A DNA stretch of 64,000 bases from Vulcanimicrobiota bacterium (GTDB lineage Bacteria; Vulcanimicrobiota; Vulcanimicrobiia; Vulcanimicrobiales; Vulcanimicrobiaceae): the NCBI GenBank assembly GCA_027306785.1, contig DAHUZB010000018.1, positions 1 through 64,000 of the forward strand. The letters run 5' to 3'. Each line of letters starts with the position of its first letter. The stretch's first letter is position 1. Position numbers and translations under genes: made by a program. Under the pieces are notes generated by a model. It did not search any database, was not told where the DNA came from, and worked only from the letters and a program-made list of their open reading frames with translations. Positions 43,866-52,058 of this stretch are shown one piece after another.

Positions 43866-44953
43866 TCGACGACGGCGACGACGAAACGACCGTCGTCAAT
43901 ACCGATCTCGCCTATCCGGTGACGATCGCCGAAGACGCACGGCCGCACGTGCTCGCCATGCTACGCGAGCGCGCGCAGCCGTTCGTCGTGCTGGCCGATG
44001 CGCAGAGCGACGTAGCCGCGCTCGCGGTGCAGTTCGCGCGCGTCGAGGGCTGCCTCGGGGTGCGCGCGGTGCGCCTGGGTGAGGCGCGCAAGCGGCTCGC
44101 GACGGTGGAGCGCGTGCACGAGCTGCTGCTCGCGGCGGGTGCCGATCGGGGCACGCTCGTGCTCGGCGTGGGTGGCGGGGTCGCAAGCGATCTCTTCGGC
44201 TTTGCCGCCGCCACCTACATGCGCGGCGTGCCGTACGCGCACGTGGCCACCTCGCTCGTCGCGATGGTCGATGCGGCGATCGGCGGCAAAACCGGCGTGG
44301 ATCTGCGCGTCGGCAAGAACTTGGCGGGACTCTTCGTCGATCCGGTCGCGGTCTTCGCGCACGTGGGCGCGTTGCAGACGCTGCCCTTTCGGCACCTTCG
44401 CGAAGGCTTGGCCGAGGTCGTGAAAGCCTCGGTGATCGAAGGTGAGGAGCTTTTCGAGGCGATCGAGTCGCTCTCGCCGCATCCGTTTTGGCGCTGGCCG
44501 TGGACCGCGATCGTGGCGGCGGCGGTGAAGGTGAAGACGATGATCGTGCTCGACGATCGCACCGAGCACGGCATGCGCGAGCTGCTGAATCTCGGCCATA
44601 CCTTCGCGCACGCGCTGGAGTCGGCGAGCGGCTATCGCGTCTCGCACGGCGTCGGCGTCGCGATCGGTCTACGCGGCGCGGGGCTGCTCGCGATGCGCAC
44701 CAATCGCTTTTCCGAGCGCGAGCATCTGCGGGTGCTTGCGACGATGGCGCTTCTCGGGATGCCGCTGCAGACCCGCGTCGATCCCGCGGCCGCCTTCGCG
44801 GCGATGCAGAGCGATAAGAAACGTCGCAACGGCAGATTACGCTTCGTGCTGCCGCGTGCGATCGGTGACGTGGAGTACGGCGTCGAGGTGCCCGAACGTA
44901 CCGTGCGCGCCGTGCTCGCGCACCTGCACGAGTCGCCGGAGTCCGTTGGCTAG
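43862..44953 (+). CDS. aroB: 3-dehydroquinate synthase
   Basis: 363 aa if started at CTG 43862. LVLGVGGGVASDLFGFAAAT, YMRGVPYAHVATSLVAMVDA, AIGGKTGVDLRVGKNLAGLF, REGLAEVVKASVIEGEELFE and LLNLGHTFAHALESASGYRV are the NAD- and Zn-site motifs (Glu, two His). Converts DAHP to 3-dehydroquinate. No ATG, GTG or TTG occurs at the expected N-terminus. CTG overlaps the aroK stop as CTGA, mirroring the ATGA/GTGA overlaps elsewhere, and has AGAGGA seven bases upstream. The canonical alternative is GTG 43835 (27 bases earlier, adding nine residues, weaker ribosome site). The enzyme identity is certain; the start is not. Confidence 0.93.
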   Translation: MIDDGDDETTVVNTDLAYPVTIAEDARPHVLAMLRERAQPFVVLADAQSDVAALAVQFARVEGCLGVRAVRLGEARKRLATVERVHELLLAAGADRGTLVLGVGGGVASDLFGFAAATYMRGVPYAHVATSLVAMVDAAIGGKTGVDLRVGKNLAGLFVDPVAVFAHVGALQTLPFRHLREGLAEVVKASVIEGEELFEAIESLSPHPFWRWPWTAIVAAAVKVKTMIVLDDRTEHGMRELLNLGHTFAHALESASGYRVSHGVGVAIGLRGAGLLAMRTNRFSEREHLRVLATMALLGMPLQTRVDPAAAFAAMQSDKKRRNGRLRFVLPRAIGDVEYGVEVPERTVRAVLAHLHESPESVG

Positions 44954-44954
44954 C

Positions 44955-47339
44955 ATGCGCGCGATCGACGCGCTCGCGGCGATCCGCTCCACGCGCTTCG
45001 ATCTTCCGCTCACCTACGCATCGGGCGAGCTTCATCTACGGGTCGGGGATGTGGTGCGCGTGCCGCTCGGCAATCGCGACGTGGTCGCGTTCGTCGTGAC
45101 GGCGCCGCGCGAGGTGGAGGCGAGCGATCGCATCAAGCCGGTATCGGAGCGTCTCGAGGTGCCGCGCGCGTTCGACGAGATGGGGCTGCACCTCGCGCGC
45201 TTCGTGAGCGAGTACTACGTATGCACGCTCGGTGAGGCGCTCTCGGCGGTCGTGCTCTCGGGAGCGGTGCCGCGGATCGTCGATACCTTCGTGCACGCGG
45301 TCGCGCAGCCGAATCCGCCGCGCTATCCGTCGGTTCCGCCCCGCCTGGTGCGCACGATCTGGGAAGAGTTTCCCGACGGCTTCGCGCTCGAGACGCTGCT
45401 GCGTCATCCCGATGCGCGCCGTGCGGGCGATCGCGCCGCGTTGCTGCGGCACGTGCAGAGCATCGTACGCAGCGGCGAGCTGCGTCGCGAACGCCGTTTC
45501 ACGGCGCCGAAAACTCAGGCCTATCGCGTGCGTGTCCTCGAACCCGGTGAGGCGTCGATCAAGGGGAAGAAGGCGGAGGCGTTGCTCGCGTACGTTCGCG
45601 AGCAGCCGGGCGTGCCGCGCGCCGACGCGGTCCTCGCGGGCTTCTCGGCCGCGGTGATCGCGCGCGCCGTGAAGAGCGGCGCGCTCGTCGAGCGTGAGAT
45701 CGAACCGCAGCGCACGCGTGCGCGCGCGCCGATTCCGCCGCCGCCGTTCGAGGCAACGCCCGAGCAGGGCGCCGCGCTCGCGCGTATCGATGCGTGGCTC
45801 GACGCCGGAACCTTTCGCGAAGCGCTGATTCACGGCGTCACCGGCAGCGGCAAGACCTTCGTCTACGTCGAGGCGATCAAGCGCGTCGTGCGTGAGGGCG
45901 GACGCGCGATCGTGCTCGTCCCGGAGATCTCGCTCACCCCGCAAACCGCGCGACGCTTCGAATCGGCGTTCGGCGAACGGGTGGCGGTCCTGCATTCGGC
46001 GCTCTCGGAACGCGAGCGCTTCGATGCGTGGCAGGCATGTATGCGCGGCGAGATCGACGTGGTGGTCGGCGCACGCAGCGCGGTCTTCGCGCCGCTCGAA
46101 CGCGTGCGGCTGCTCGTCATCGATGAGGCCCACGAGAGCTCGTACAAACAGGACACCTCACCGCGCTATCACGCCGTGACGGTGGCGCGCGAACGCATGC
46201 GTCGCGAGGGCGGCGTGTTGCTGCTCGGGAGCGCCACGCCCGCGCTCGAAGCCTTCGAAGCGGCACGGCGCGGAACGATCGAGCTGATCGCGCTGCACGA
46301 ACGCGCGACCGCCCTGCCGATGCCGAGCGTGCGTGTCGTCGATCTCGGCCGCGAGTTCGAGGCGGGGAACAAGCGAATCTTTTCGACCGCGCTCGCGCAG
46401 GCGCTCGAAGCCTGTTTGGCCCGCGGCGAGAAGAGCGTGCTCTTCGTCAATCGTCGCGGGAGCGGCAGCTTCGTGCTCTGCCGCGCGTGCGGCTTCGTTC
46501 CCGCGTGCACGCGCTGCGACGTCTCCCTCGTCGCGCATCGCAGCGACGGCGTGTTGCGCTGTCATTACTGCGATCTCCAGATGCCGCTGCCCGCGATCTG
46601 CCCGACGTGCGCGAGCCCGACGATTCGCGAGTTCGGCATCGGCACCGAGCGGGTTGCCGACGAGGTTGCGCGGCTCTTTCCGCAGGCGCGCGTGCTGCGC
46701 ATGGATTCCGACACCACGACGCGCGTGGGCGACCACGCGCGCATCCTCGGTGCGTTCGAAGCCGAGGGCGACATCCTGGTCGGCACGCAGATGGTCGCGA
46801 AGGGACTCGACTTTCCCACCGTCACGCTGGTCGGCGTGGTTGCCGCCGACGTCGGGCTCCATATCCCGGAATTTCGCGCCGCCGAGCGCAGCTTTGCGTT
46901 GATCGCGCAGGTCTGCGGGCGCAGTGGACGCGCGCGTCCGGGCGAGGCGATCGTGCAGACCTACGCGCCGACGCATCCCGCGATCGTGCACGCGGCCGCG
47001 CACGACTACGAGGCATTCGCGCAGGAAGAGCTGGCGGAGCGCCGTGCGCTGCAGTATCCGCCCTTCGTGCGGCTCGTCTATCTCGGGGTGATCGGCCGAA
47101 GCCGCTCGCACGCGTGGGATGCCGCGGCGCGCTACGCCGAGGTGCTGCGGGGCGCCGATATCGGCGAGATCCTCGGACCGGCGGCCTATCCGATCGCGCG
47201 GTTGAACGACGAATGGCGCGTTCGCATCGCGATCAAGACGCGCACGCCGCGTCCGATGCGAGCGGTGCTGCGGGAGCGAATTCTGCCGCTCGCGCATGCC
47301 GATCGCGAGACGCGTCTCGCGATCAACGTCGATCCCTAG
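44955..47339 (+). CDS. priA: Primosomal protein N' (PriA helicase)
   Basis: 794 aa from ATG 44955, one base after the aroB stop. N-terminal 3'-DNA-binding domain (FDLPLTYASGELHLRVGDVV, RVPLGNRDVVAFVV), winged helix, then Walker A GVTGSGKTFVYVEAI, DEAH box VIDEAHESSYKQ, GSATPALEAFEAA, zinc-binding CRACGFVPACTRCDVSLVAH, CHYCDLQMPLPAICPTCASP, and C-terminal helicase GTERVADEVARLFP, GTQMVAKGLDFPTVTLVGVV, QVCGRSGRARPGEAIVQT. Restarts collapsed replication forks. All eight zinc Cys are present. Co-located with aroB as in other genomes; convergent with the ThrE gene. Confidence 0.96.
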   Translation: MRAIDALAAIRSTRFDLPLTYASGELHLRVGDVVRVPLGNRDVVAFVVTAPREVEASDRIKPVSERLEVPRAFDEMGLHLARFVSEYYVCTLGEALSAVVLSGAVPRIVDTFVHAVAQPNPPRYPSVPPRLVRTIWEEFPDGFALETLLRHPDARRAGDRAALLRHVQSIVRSGELRRERRFTAPKTQAYRVRVLEPGEASIKGKKAEALLAYVREQPGVPRADAVLAGFSAAVIARAVKSGALVEREIEPQRTRARAPIPPPPFEATPEQGAALARIDAWLDAGTFREALIHGVTGSGKTFVYVEAIKRVVREGGRAIVLVPEISLTPQTARRFESAFGERVAVLHSALSERERFDAWQACMRGEIDVVVGARSAVFAPLERVRLLVIDEAHESSYKQDTSPRYHAVTVARERMRREGGVLLLGSATPALEAFEAARRGTIELIALHERATALPMPSVRVVDLGREFEAGNKRIFSTALAQALEACLARGEKSVLFVNRRGSGSFVLCRACGFVPACTRCDVSLVAHRSDGVLRCHYCDLQMPLPAICPTCASPTIREFGIGTERVADEVARLFPQARVLRMDSDTTTRVGDHARILGAFEAEGDILVGTQMVAKGLDFPTVTLVGVVAADVGLHIPEFRAAERSFALIAQVCGRSGRARPGEAIVQTYAPTHPAIVHAAAHDYEAFAQEELAERRALQYPPFVRLVYLGVIGRSRSHAWDAAARYAEVLRGADIGEILGPAAYPIARLNDEWRVRIAIKTRTPRPMRAVLRERILPLAHADRETRLAINVDP

Positions 47340-48610
47340 CGAAAACGTCCGCTACCGACGGTGACGTGCAGCGCGCGCGTGGGGAAGAGCAGTTGCGAGA
47401 GCAGCAGGCCGGCCACGAGTTGTACCGCCGCGAACGCGGCGTTGATGCCGAAGGTCGTGGCGCTCGAGATGTTCTGCTGAAAGGCGAAGAGGACGCTCTC
47501 GTAACTCAAGCTGCCCGGAACGAGCACCAGCAGCGCGGGCACGAGCATCACGGCCTGCGGGATGCGCAAAAAGCGCGCGCCCATGTTCGCGACGATGCCG
47601 CAGATGAACGCCGAGGCGAAGGCCGAGACCTGATGCACCGAGGTCGCGCCGACCACATGCGAGATCAAAAGGGCGACGAAGCACGAGGCGAAGACCCAGA
47701 TGAAATCGCGCAGGCGCGCGTCGAGATCGACGCAGAAGCCGATCGCCATCAGGATCGAGGCGAACATCCACAGATGCGCGGGAACCGGATTGGTGTGCAC
47801 GTCGCCCGTCTGCAAGAGCGTCGGACCGAGCAGTGCGAAGCCGAGCAACGCGCCGCAACTGAGCGCGAGCAGCACGGAGAGCACCTTTCCCAAGCGCGCC
47901 ACGCCCGCGACGAGATCGCCGTTGGCAAGCTCGTGCAGCGCGAGGGTGAGCGAGTAGCCGGGCAAGAGCACGACGACGCCCGCGACGATCGAGACGTAAA
48001 TGTTCGTCGGACCGACCAGCTTCGTGAAGAGCGCGACGATCAGCGTGCCGACGAATGCCGCGATGACTTCGAAGAGACGCGCGACCGTATTGTTCTTGGT
48101 CGCGACCGCCGAGATGATGCCGGTAGCAAGGCCGATGCAGCCCGAGACGAGCAGCTCGCGCGGCCCCGCGCCGAGCAGGATGCCGACTCCCACCGCGACG
48201 ATCGCGAGCGCCGGAATCTGCCAGAGCGGGTTGAGGCCGGGCCAGCGGCGATCGATGTTCGCGACGAGCACGCTCGCTTCGCGGAAATCGATCTTGCCGG
48301 CACGCAGCTCGTCGTAGATCATGTTGAGCAGTGAGATCTTGCGCAGGTTCACGCGCCCGGGATCGAGCCGCATCAGGACGAGCTTTTGATTCCAGCGCGG
48401 GCCGATGGCGATCGTGATGCTGGTCGGAAGGGCGAGGATCTGCATGGTGAGCCCGATCGCGCTTGCGATATCGCTCAGCGTCATCTCGAGGGCGTCGGTC
48501 GCAAGACCCGCCAGGTGCAGTTCGCGCGCCATCGTCGCCACGAAGACCGCTTTGGGATCGTCGGCGATGGCGGAGATTTCGTCGCTCTGGCGCTCGCTCA
48601 CGCTCGCCAT
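47336..48610 (-). CDS. Threonine/serine exporter, ThrE family (fused two-domain)
   Basis: 424 aa. N-terminal ThrE domain: ATMARELHLAGLATDALEMT, IASAIGLTMQILALPTSITI, NMIYDELRAGKIDFREASVL. About ten membrane helices follow, in two sets (IPALAIVAVGVGILLGAG, ISAVATKNNTVARLFEVIAA, VSIVAGVVVLLPGYSLTLAL, then VHQVSAFASAFICGIVANMG, MLVPALLVLVPGSLSYESVL). The VLLPGYSLT and VLVPGSLSYES repeats are typical of ThrE and YjjP/YjjB. Exports threonine, serine or related small molecules using the proton gradient. Monocistronic; convergent with priA by a four-base overlap. Confidence 0.88.
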   Translation of the reverse strand: MASVSERQSDEISAIADDPKAVFVATMARELHLAGLATDALEMTLSDIASAIGLTMQILALPTSITIAIGPRWNQKLVLMRLDPGRVNLRKISLLNMIYDELRAGKIDFREASVLVANIDRRWPGLNPLWQIPALAIVAVGVGILLGAGPRELLVSGCIGLATGIISAVATKNNTVARLFEVIAAFVGTLIVALFTKLVGPTNIYVSIVAGVVVLLPGYSLTLALHELANGDLVAGVARLGKVLSVLLALSCGALLGFALLGPTLLQTGDVHTNPVPAHLWMFASILMAIGFCVDLDARLRDFIWVFASCFVALLISHVVGATSVHQVSAFASAFICGIVANMGARFLRIPQAVMLVPALLVLVPGSLSYESVLFAFQQNISSATTFGINAAFAAVQLVAGLLLSQLLFPTRALHVTVGSGRFR

Positions 48611-48617
48611 ATACGCG

Positions 48618-48654
48618 CAAAAACGAAACCCGCCTCGTCAACGAGGCGGGTTTC
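48618..48654 (-). terminator. Intrinsic terminator of rpsT
   Basis: A 14-bp perfect stem, GAAACCCGCCTCGT (48625-48638) with its complement (48641-48654). On the minus strand it is followed by GTTTTTGCG, 24 bases beyond the rpsT stop. Confidence 0.9.
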
Positions 48655-48677
48655 GGAAACGAACGGCGCGAGGCGCG

Positions 48678-48986
48678 TTACTTCTTGGCGCGGGCCTTCG
48701 AGCTCGAGCCCGACTTCTTCGCGGTCGCCTTGGGCGCGGGCGCTTCGGCGGCGCGCTTCATGGCCTTCGCGAGGCGCGACTTCTTACGAGCCGCCTTGTT
48801 CGGGTGGATGATGCCCTTCTGCGCGGCTTTGTCGAACTCGGACTCGACGCCCTTGGCGAACTCGGCGTCCTGCGTCGTGACGGCCTTCTTGTAGACGGTC
48901 TTCAGGCGGGTCTTCGCATCTTTGTTGCGGACCGTTCGCTTGTCGGTCTGACGCGCCCACTTCTCGGCGGCCTTGATGTTCGGCAA
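48678..48986 (-). CDS. rpsT: 30S ribosomal protein S20
   Basis: 102 aa. MPNIKAAEKWARQTDKRTVR and NKDAKTRLKTVYKKAVTTQD, then GIIHPNKAARKKSRLAKAMK, are S20 signatures; it binds 16S rRNA. A basic Ala/Lys/Ser tail (PAPKATAKKSGSSSKARAKK) extends beyond the usual 88 residues, echoing the tail of the HU protein. ATG 48986 has AAGGAGT eight bases upstream. Own terminator downstream. Confidence 0.96.
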   Translation of the reverse strand: MPNIKAAEKWARQTDKRTVRNKDAKTRLKTVYKKAVTTQDAEFAKGVESEFDKAAQKGIIHPNKAARKKSRLAKAMKRAAEAPAPKATAKKSGSSSKARAKK

Positions 48987-49065
48987 AGAAAAACTCCTTA
49001 GGATGGCAACGCGCCGTAGTATACCAGAGGCCCTCCTCCGAATGCAAGCCGCCCCGGGCGCTCCA

Positions 49066-49947
49066 CTAGGTCGGCTCGAGCAGAATCTTGCGGAAGCTCT
49101 GGTACCGGCTCTCGGCGATCCGCCCGGCCGCCACCGCCGCCTGGACCCCGCAATCGGGCTCCCGCAGGTGTGTGCAATCGGTAAAGCGGCAGTCGCGGGC
49201 GGGCTCCGGGAACTCGCGAAAGCCGTGGAGCAGCTCGACCGGCTCGATCTTCCCGAGGCCGAACTCGTTGACCCCCGGGCTATCTATAAGGAAGCCCTCT
49301 CCGAGCCGGTAGAGGCGGGCCGTGGTGGTCGTTTGGCGGCCCAGGCCATGGCGCGAGACCTCGCCCACGCTCGCTTCGCCGCCGAGCGCTCGGAAGATCG
49401 AGGATTTGCCGACACCGGAGACGCCGGCGAGCAGCGCGTGGCGTCCGGCGATCGCGTCGCGGAGCGCGTCGACATTGGAGCCCGCTCGCGGATTGACGAC
49501 GAGCGCGCGATAGCCCAGCCGTTCGTACAGCTCGACCAAGCGCGCGCGCAGCGCCGGGTCGGCGAGGTCGGGCTTGGTGAAGACGACGAGTGCGTCGAGC
49601 GATTCGAGCTCCGCAAACGCGAGCAGCTGGTCGAGCGTCACCGGGCGCGGCGGTGGATCGGCGAGGGCCGTGACCGTTACGAGCAGATCGACGTTGGCCG
49701 CGAGCGTCTTCGAGCGGCCGTCCGCGGTGCGCCGTTCCAGCGCCGCGGCGCGCGGTTCGATGCGGTCGATCACGGTCTTGTCGTCTTCGAGCACGCGAAC
49801 GTGCACGATGTCGCCGGGAACCGGCATGAAGCGCTTGCCGGTCTGACGGCGTAACTGCGCGACGCGCGGGAGCGTTTCACCGTCGAGTGAAACCCACGCG
49901 GCGTTCTTCCCGGTAGAGACGACGAGGGCGCGACGCAGTTCGTTCAT
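49066..49947 (-). CDS. rsgA: Ribosome small-subunit GTPase RsgA
   Basis: 293 aa from ATG 49947; the longer frame to 50073 would overlap the divergent gene's start. N-terminal OB fold (ALVVSTGKNAAWVSLDG, MPVPGDIVHVRVLED), then a circularly permuted GTPase with G4 VFTKPDL, G5, G1 GVSGVGKSSIFRAL, switch RQTTTTARLYRL and G3 DSPGVNEFGL, and a C-terminal zinc finger (CRFTDCTHLREPDCGV: Cys, Cys, His, Cys). Helps late maturation of the 30S subunit and checks the decoding centre. Divergent from the hypothetical gene before cdaA. It stands apart from rpsT by 80 bases. Confidence 0.94.
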   Translation of the reverse strand: MNELRRALVVSTGKNAAWVSLDGETLPRVAQLRRQTGKRFMPVPGDIVHVRVLEDDKTVIDRIEPRAAALERRTADGRSKTLAANVDLLVTVTALADPPPRPVTLDQLLAFAELESLDALVVFTKPDLADPALRARLVELYERLGYRALVVNPRAGSNVDALRDAIAGRHALLAGVSGVGKSSIFRALGGEASVGEVSRHGLGRQTTTTARLYRLGEGFLIDSPGVNEFGLGKIEPVELLHGFREFPEPARDCRFTDCTHLREPDCGVQAAVAAGRIAESRYQSFRKILLEPT

Positions 49948-49992
49948 GCGAATGATTGCGGACGCGTCGCGGCTAACGTTTGGAGGAGAAAC

Positions 49993-50532
49993 GTGATTGC
50001 CTTCACCCTGCGCTACCCAGCCGTCCCCGACGATGCCGAGATCGGCAGCGTCGAGATGCTGGCGCGCGGGCACGACGCGCGCGTGACGTGGCGGCGCAAC
50101 GACGCGGCACCGACGTATGCGCTCGTTGAGGGCGCCGATTCCGGCTTGCTCGACCGCCTGCGCGAGCGTTCGGCCGCCGCGGTGTGGGATTTCCCGATCA
50201 TCGCTCTTGCAGTTTTCCCCGGCCGTCCCGAAGCCTTGTCGCCGCTACGCGATGCGCTCGGCGGCGCGGGGCGCCCGGCGGGTGTGGTGGGTTGCGAACC
50301 GCTCGGCGACGGCGTGCTCGTCGAATGGAATCCCGAGCGCTCGAGCCCCGAGCTCGTGCTCGACCTCATCGACGTGGAGCTCGCCCGCTTCGGCGCCGGT
50401 CGCCGCACGGAGCTGCTCGCCCCGCTCACGCTCGCGCGCTGGACGCAGATCGCCGCAAGCGGCCTGCGCGCCCCCGAGATCGCGCCGGATCGCGTGCTCG
50501 AAGCCTTGATCGAGGCTGCCCCATGTCGCTGA
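49993..50532 (+). CDS. Hypothetical protein upstream of cdaA
   Basis: 179 aa from GTG 49993, with GGAGGAG seven bases upstream, the strongest ribosome site of this operon. No signal or membrane segment. The sequence alternates beta and alpha (FTLRYPAVPDDAEIGSVEML, AAAVWDFPIIALAVFPGRPE, VVGCEPLGDGVLVEWNPERS, SPELVLDLIDVELARFG); it looks like a small alpha/beta domain, but I recognise no family. The cdaA ATG is inside its last codons (10-base overlap), so it is probably translated together with cdaA and may modulate c-di-AMP production. Confidence 0.65.
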   Translation: MIAFTLRYPAVPDDAEIGSVEMLARGHDARVTWRRNDAAPTYALVEGADSGLLDRLRERSAAAVWDFPIIALAVFPGRPEALSPLRDALGGAGRPAGVVGCEPLGDGVLVEWNPERSSPELVLDLIDVELARFGAGRRTELLAPLTLARWTQIAASGLRAPEIAPDRVLEALIEAAPCR

Positions 50533-51419
50533 TTAACACGATCGCGGGCTACCTCGGCTACACCGATCTGCTCGACATTCTCGCCACGAGCGTGCTGATC
50601 TACTACGTGCTGCTGCTCATTCGCGGCACGCGGGCGGTGCAGATCCTTACCGGGGTGCTCGTGCTCGTCGGTCTGCTCGGTCTTGCGAACCTGCTGCGCC
50701 TCTACCTGCTCGGCACGATCCTGCAGTGGCTCGTCGTCGGCGCGGCGGTCTCGCTGCCGATCGTCTTTCAGCCGGAGCTGCGCCGCGCACTCGAACAGAT
50801 CGGCCGCGGCGGCCTGCTGCACATCGGCGAAGAGGCGGGCGAGTGGACGCGCCCGGAAGATAAGAGCGTGCTCACGCTCGCGCGCGCGGCGTTTCTGCTC
50901 TCCCGCAATCGACTCGGAGCGCTGATCGTGCTCGAACAGCAGAGCGGCCTCAAAGAGTTCGTCGAGAGCGGAACCGTGCTCAACGCGGAGCTTTCCGCCG
51001 AGCTGCTGCTCGCGATCTTCATGCCGCGCTCACCGCTGCACGACGGCGCGGTGATCGTGCGCGAAAACATCGTCGAAGCCGCCGGTTGTTTTTTGCCGCT
51101 GGCCGAACAGTCGCTCGCGGAGCGACGCGTCGGCACGCGCCATCGTGCCGCGATCGGGCTCACCGAACAGACCGACGCGGTGGTGGTCGTCGTCTCCGAA
51201 GAGAGCGGCGCGATCTCGATCGCGCGTCAGGGTAAACTCTCGCGCCCGGTCGAGGAGGAGCAGCGTCTGGTGAAGATGCTGCTCGCGATCACGCGGCCGC
51301 CGCGCGATCATCGCCGTTTCGTCGGGAACGACGTCGTCTCGCAGCTGCGCGCGCGCATCACCGCGCAGCGCGACAAAGGACAAGTCCGTGCAGATCATCC
51401 GAAAGAACTTCGGACTTAA
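50523..51419 (+). CDS. cdaA: Diadenylate cyclase CdaA (c-di-AMP synthase)
   Basis: 298 aa from ATG 50523. Three membrane helices (LLDILATSVLIYYVLLLIRG, TRAVQILTGVLVLVGLLGLA, YLLGTILQWLVVGAAVSLPI) lead to a cytoplasmic DAC domain. Catalytic motifs are DGAVIV (about residue 173) and GTRHRAAIGLTEQTDAVVVV (RHR about residue 206). Condenses two ATP to c-di-AMP, which controls osmotic balance and cell-wall turnover. First of the conserved block cdaA-cdaR-glmM. The C-terminus overlaps cdaR by 32 bases. Confidence 0.95.
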   Translation: MSLINTIAGYLGYTDLLDILATSVLIYYVLLLIRGTRAVQILTGVLVLVGLLGLANLLRLYLLGTILQWLVVGAAVSLPIVFQPELRRALEQIGRGGLLHIGEEAGEWTRPEDKSVLTLARAAFLLSRNRLGALIVLEQQSGLKEFVESGTVLNAELSAELLLAIFMPRSPLHDGAVIVRENIVEAAGCFLPLAEQSLAERRVGTRHRAAIGLTEQTDAVVVVVSEESGAISIARQGKLSRPVEEEQRLVKMLLAITRPPRDHRRFVGNDVVSQLRARITAQRDKGQVRADHPKELRT

Positions 51420-52053
51420 AGTCCTCTCGCTCGCACTCGCGATTACCGGCTGGGCGTACTTTCGTTTTGCCGCCAATCCCGTGATCGCGGCGCGCTTCGA
51501 CCAGCAGATCTCGGTGCCGATCGTCGCGGCGAATCTGCCGGTCGGCTACATCGCGCACTTCACCGACAAAGAGGCCGTGGTGACGATCGCGAGCAGACGC
51601 AATCAGCCGCCGATCAAACCCGACGAAGTCAAAGCGGTGCTCGATCTCTCGAATAAGACCGCGGGCGTCTACAACGTGCCGATTCAGCTCGTCGCGCCCG
51701 CCGTCGCGGTGCAGAGCCTGAGCCCAGCCTCGGTGAGCCTCACGATCGAGCATATCGACGAACGTTCCTATCCGCTCGCGCTGCACTATACCGGCGCCGA
51801 GCAGAAGCAGATCGTGGTGAACTCGGCGCGCGTCGATCCGGCGGGCGTGACCGTACACGGGCCGACGAGCCTGCTCTCCGAAGTGGCGGCGGTGCGGGTG
51901 GACGTGCCGATCCCCACGGTCCCGACCGCCTTCGATTCGATGGTCCGTCCGGTCCCGGTCGATTCGCTCGGGCAGGAGATCATGGGGCTCGAGGTCGCAC
52001 CGGATCTGGTGCGCGTCCAAGCGCATTTCGTTCAGAGCACGGGAGCAAAATAA
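51388..52053 (+). CDS. cdaR: CdaA regulatory protein CdaR (YbbR-domain)
   Basis: 221 aa from GTG 51388. One N-terminal membrane helix (FGLKVLSLALAITGWAYFRF), then two YbbR-type beta domains outside the membrane: QQISVPIVAANLPVGYIAHF, KAVLDLSNKTAGVYNVPIQL, SPASVSLTIEHI; then ARVDPAGVTVHGPTSLLSEV, AAVRVDVPI. Most Gram-positive CdaR have four repeats, so this is a short form. Binds CdaA and tunes its activity. Located between cdaA and glmM as usual. Confidence 0.9.
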   Translation: MQIIRKNFGLKVLSLALAITGWAYFRFAANPVIAARFDQQISVPIVAANLPVGYIAHFTDKEAVVTIASRRNQPPIKPDEVKAVLDLSNKTAGVYNVPIQLVAPAVAVQSLSPASVSLTIEHIDERSYPLALHYTGAEQKQIVVNSARVDPAGVTVHGPTSLLSEVAAVRVDVPIPTVPTAFDSMVRPVPVDSLGQEIMGLEVAPDLVRVQAHFVQSTGAK

Positions 52054-52058
52054 CGACA

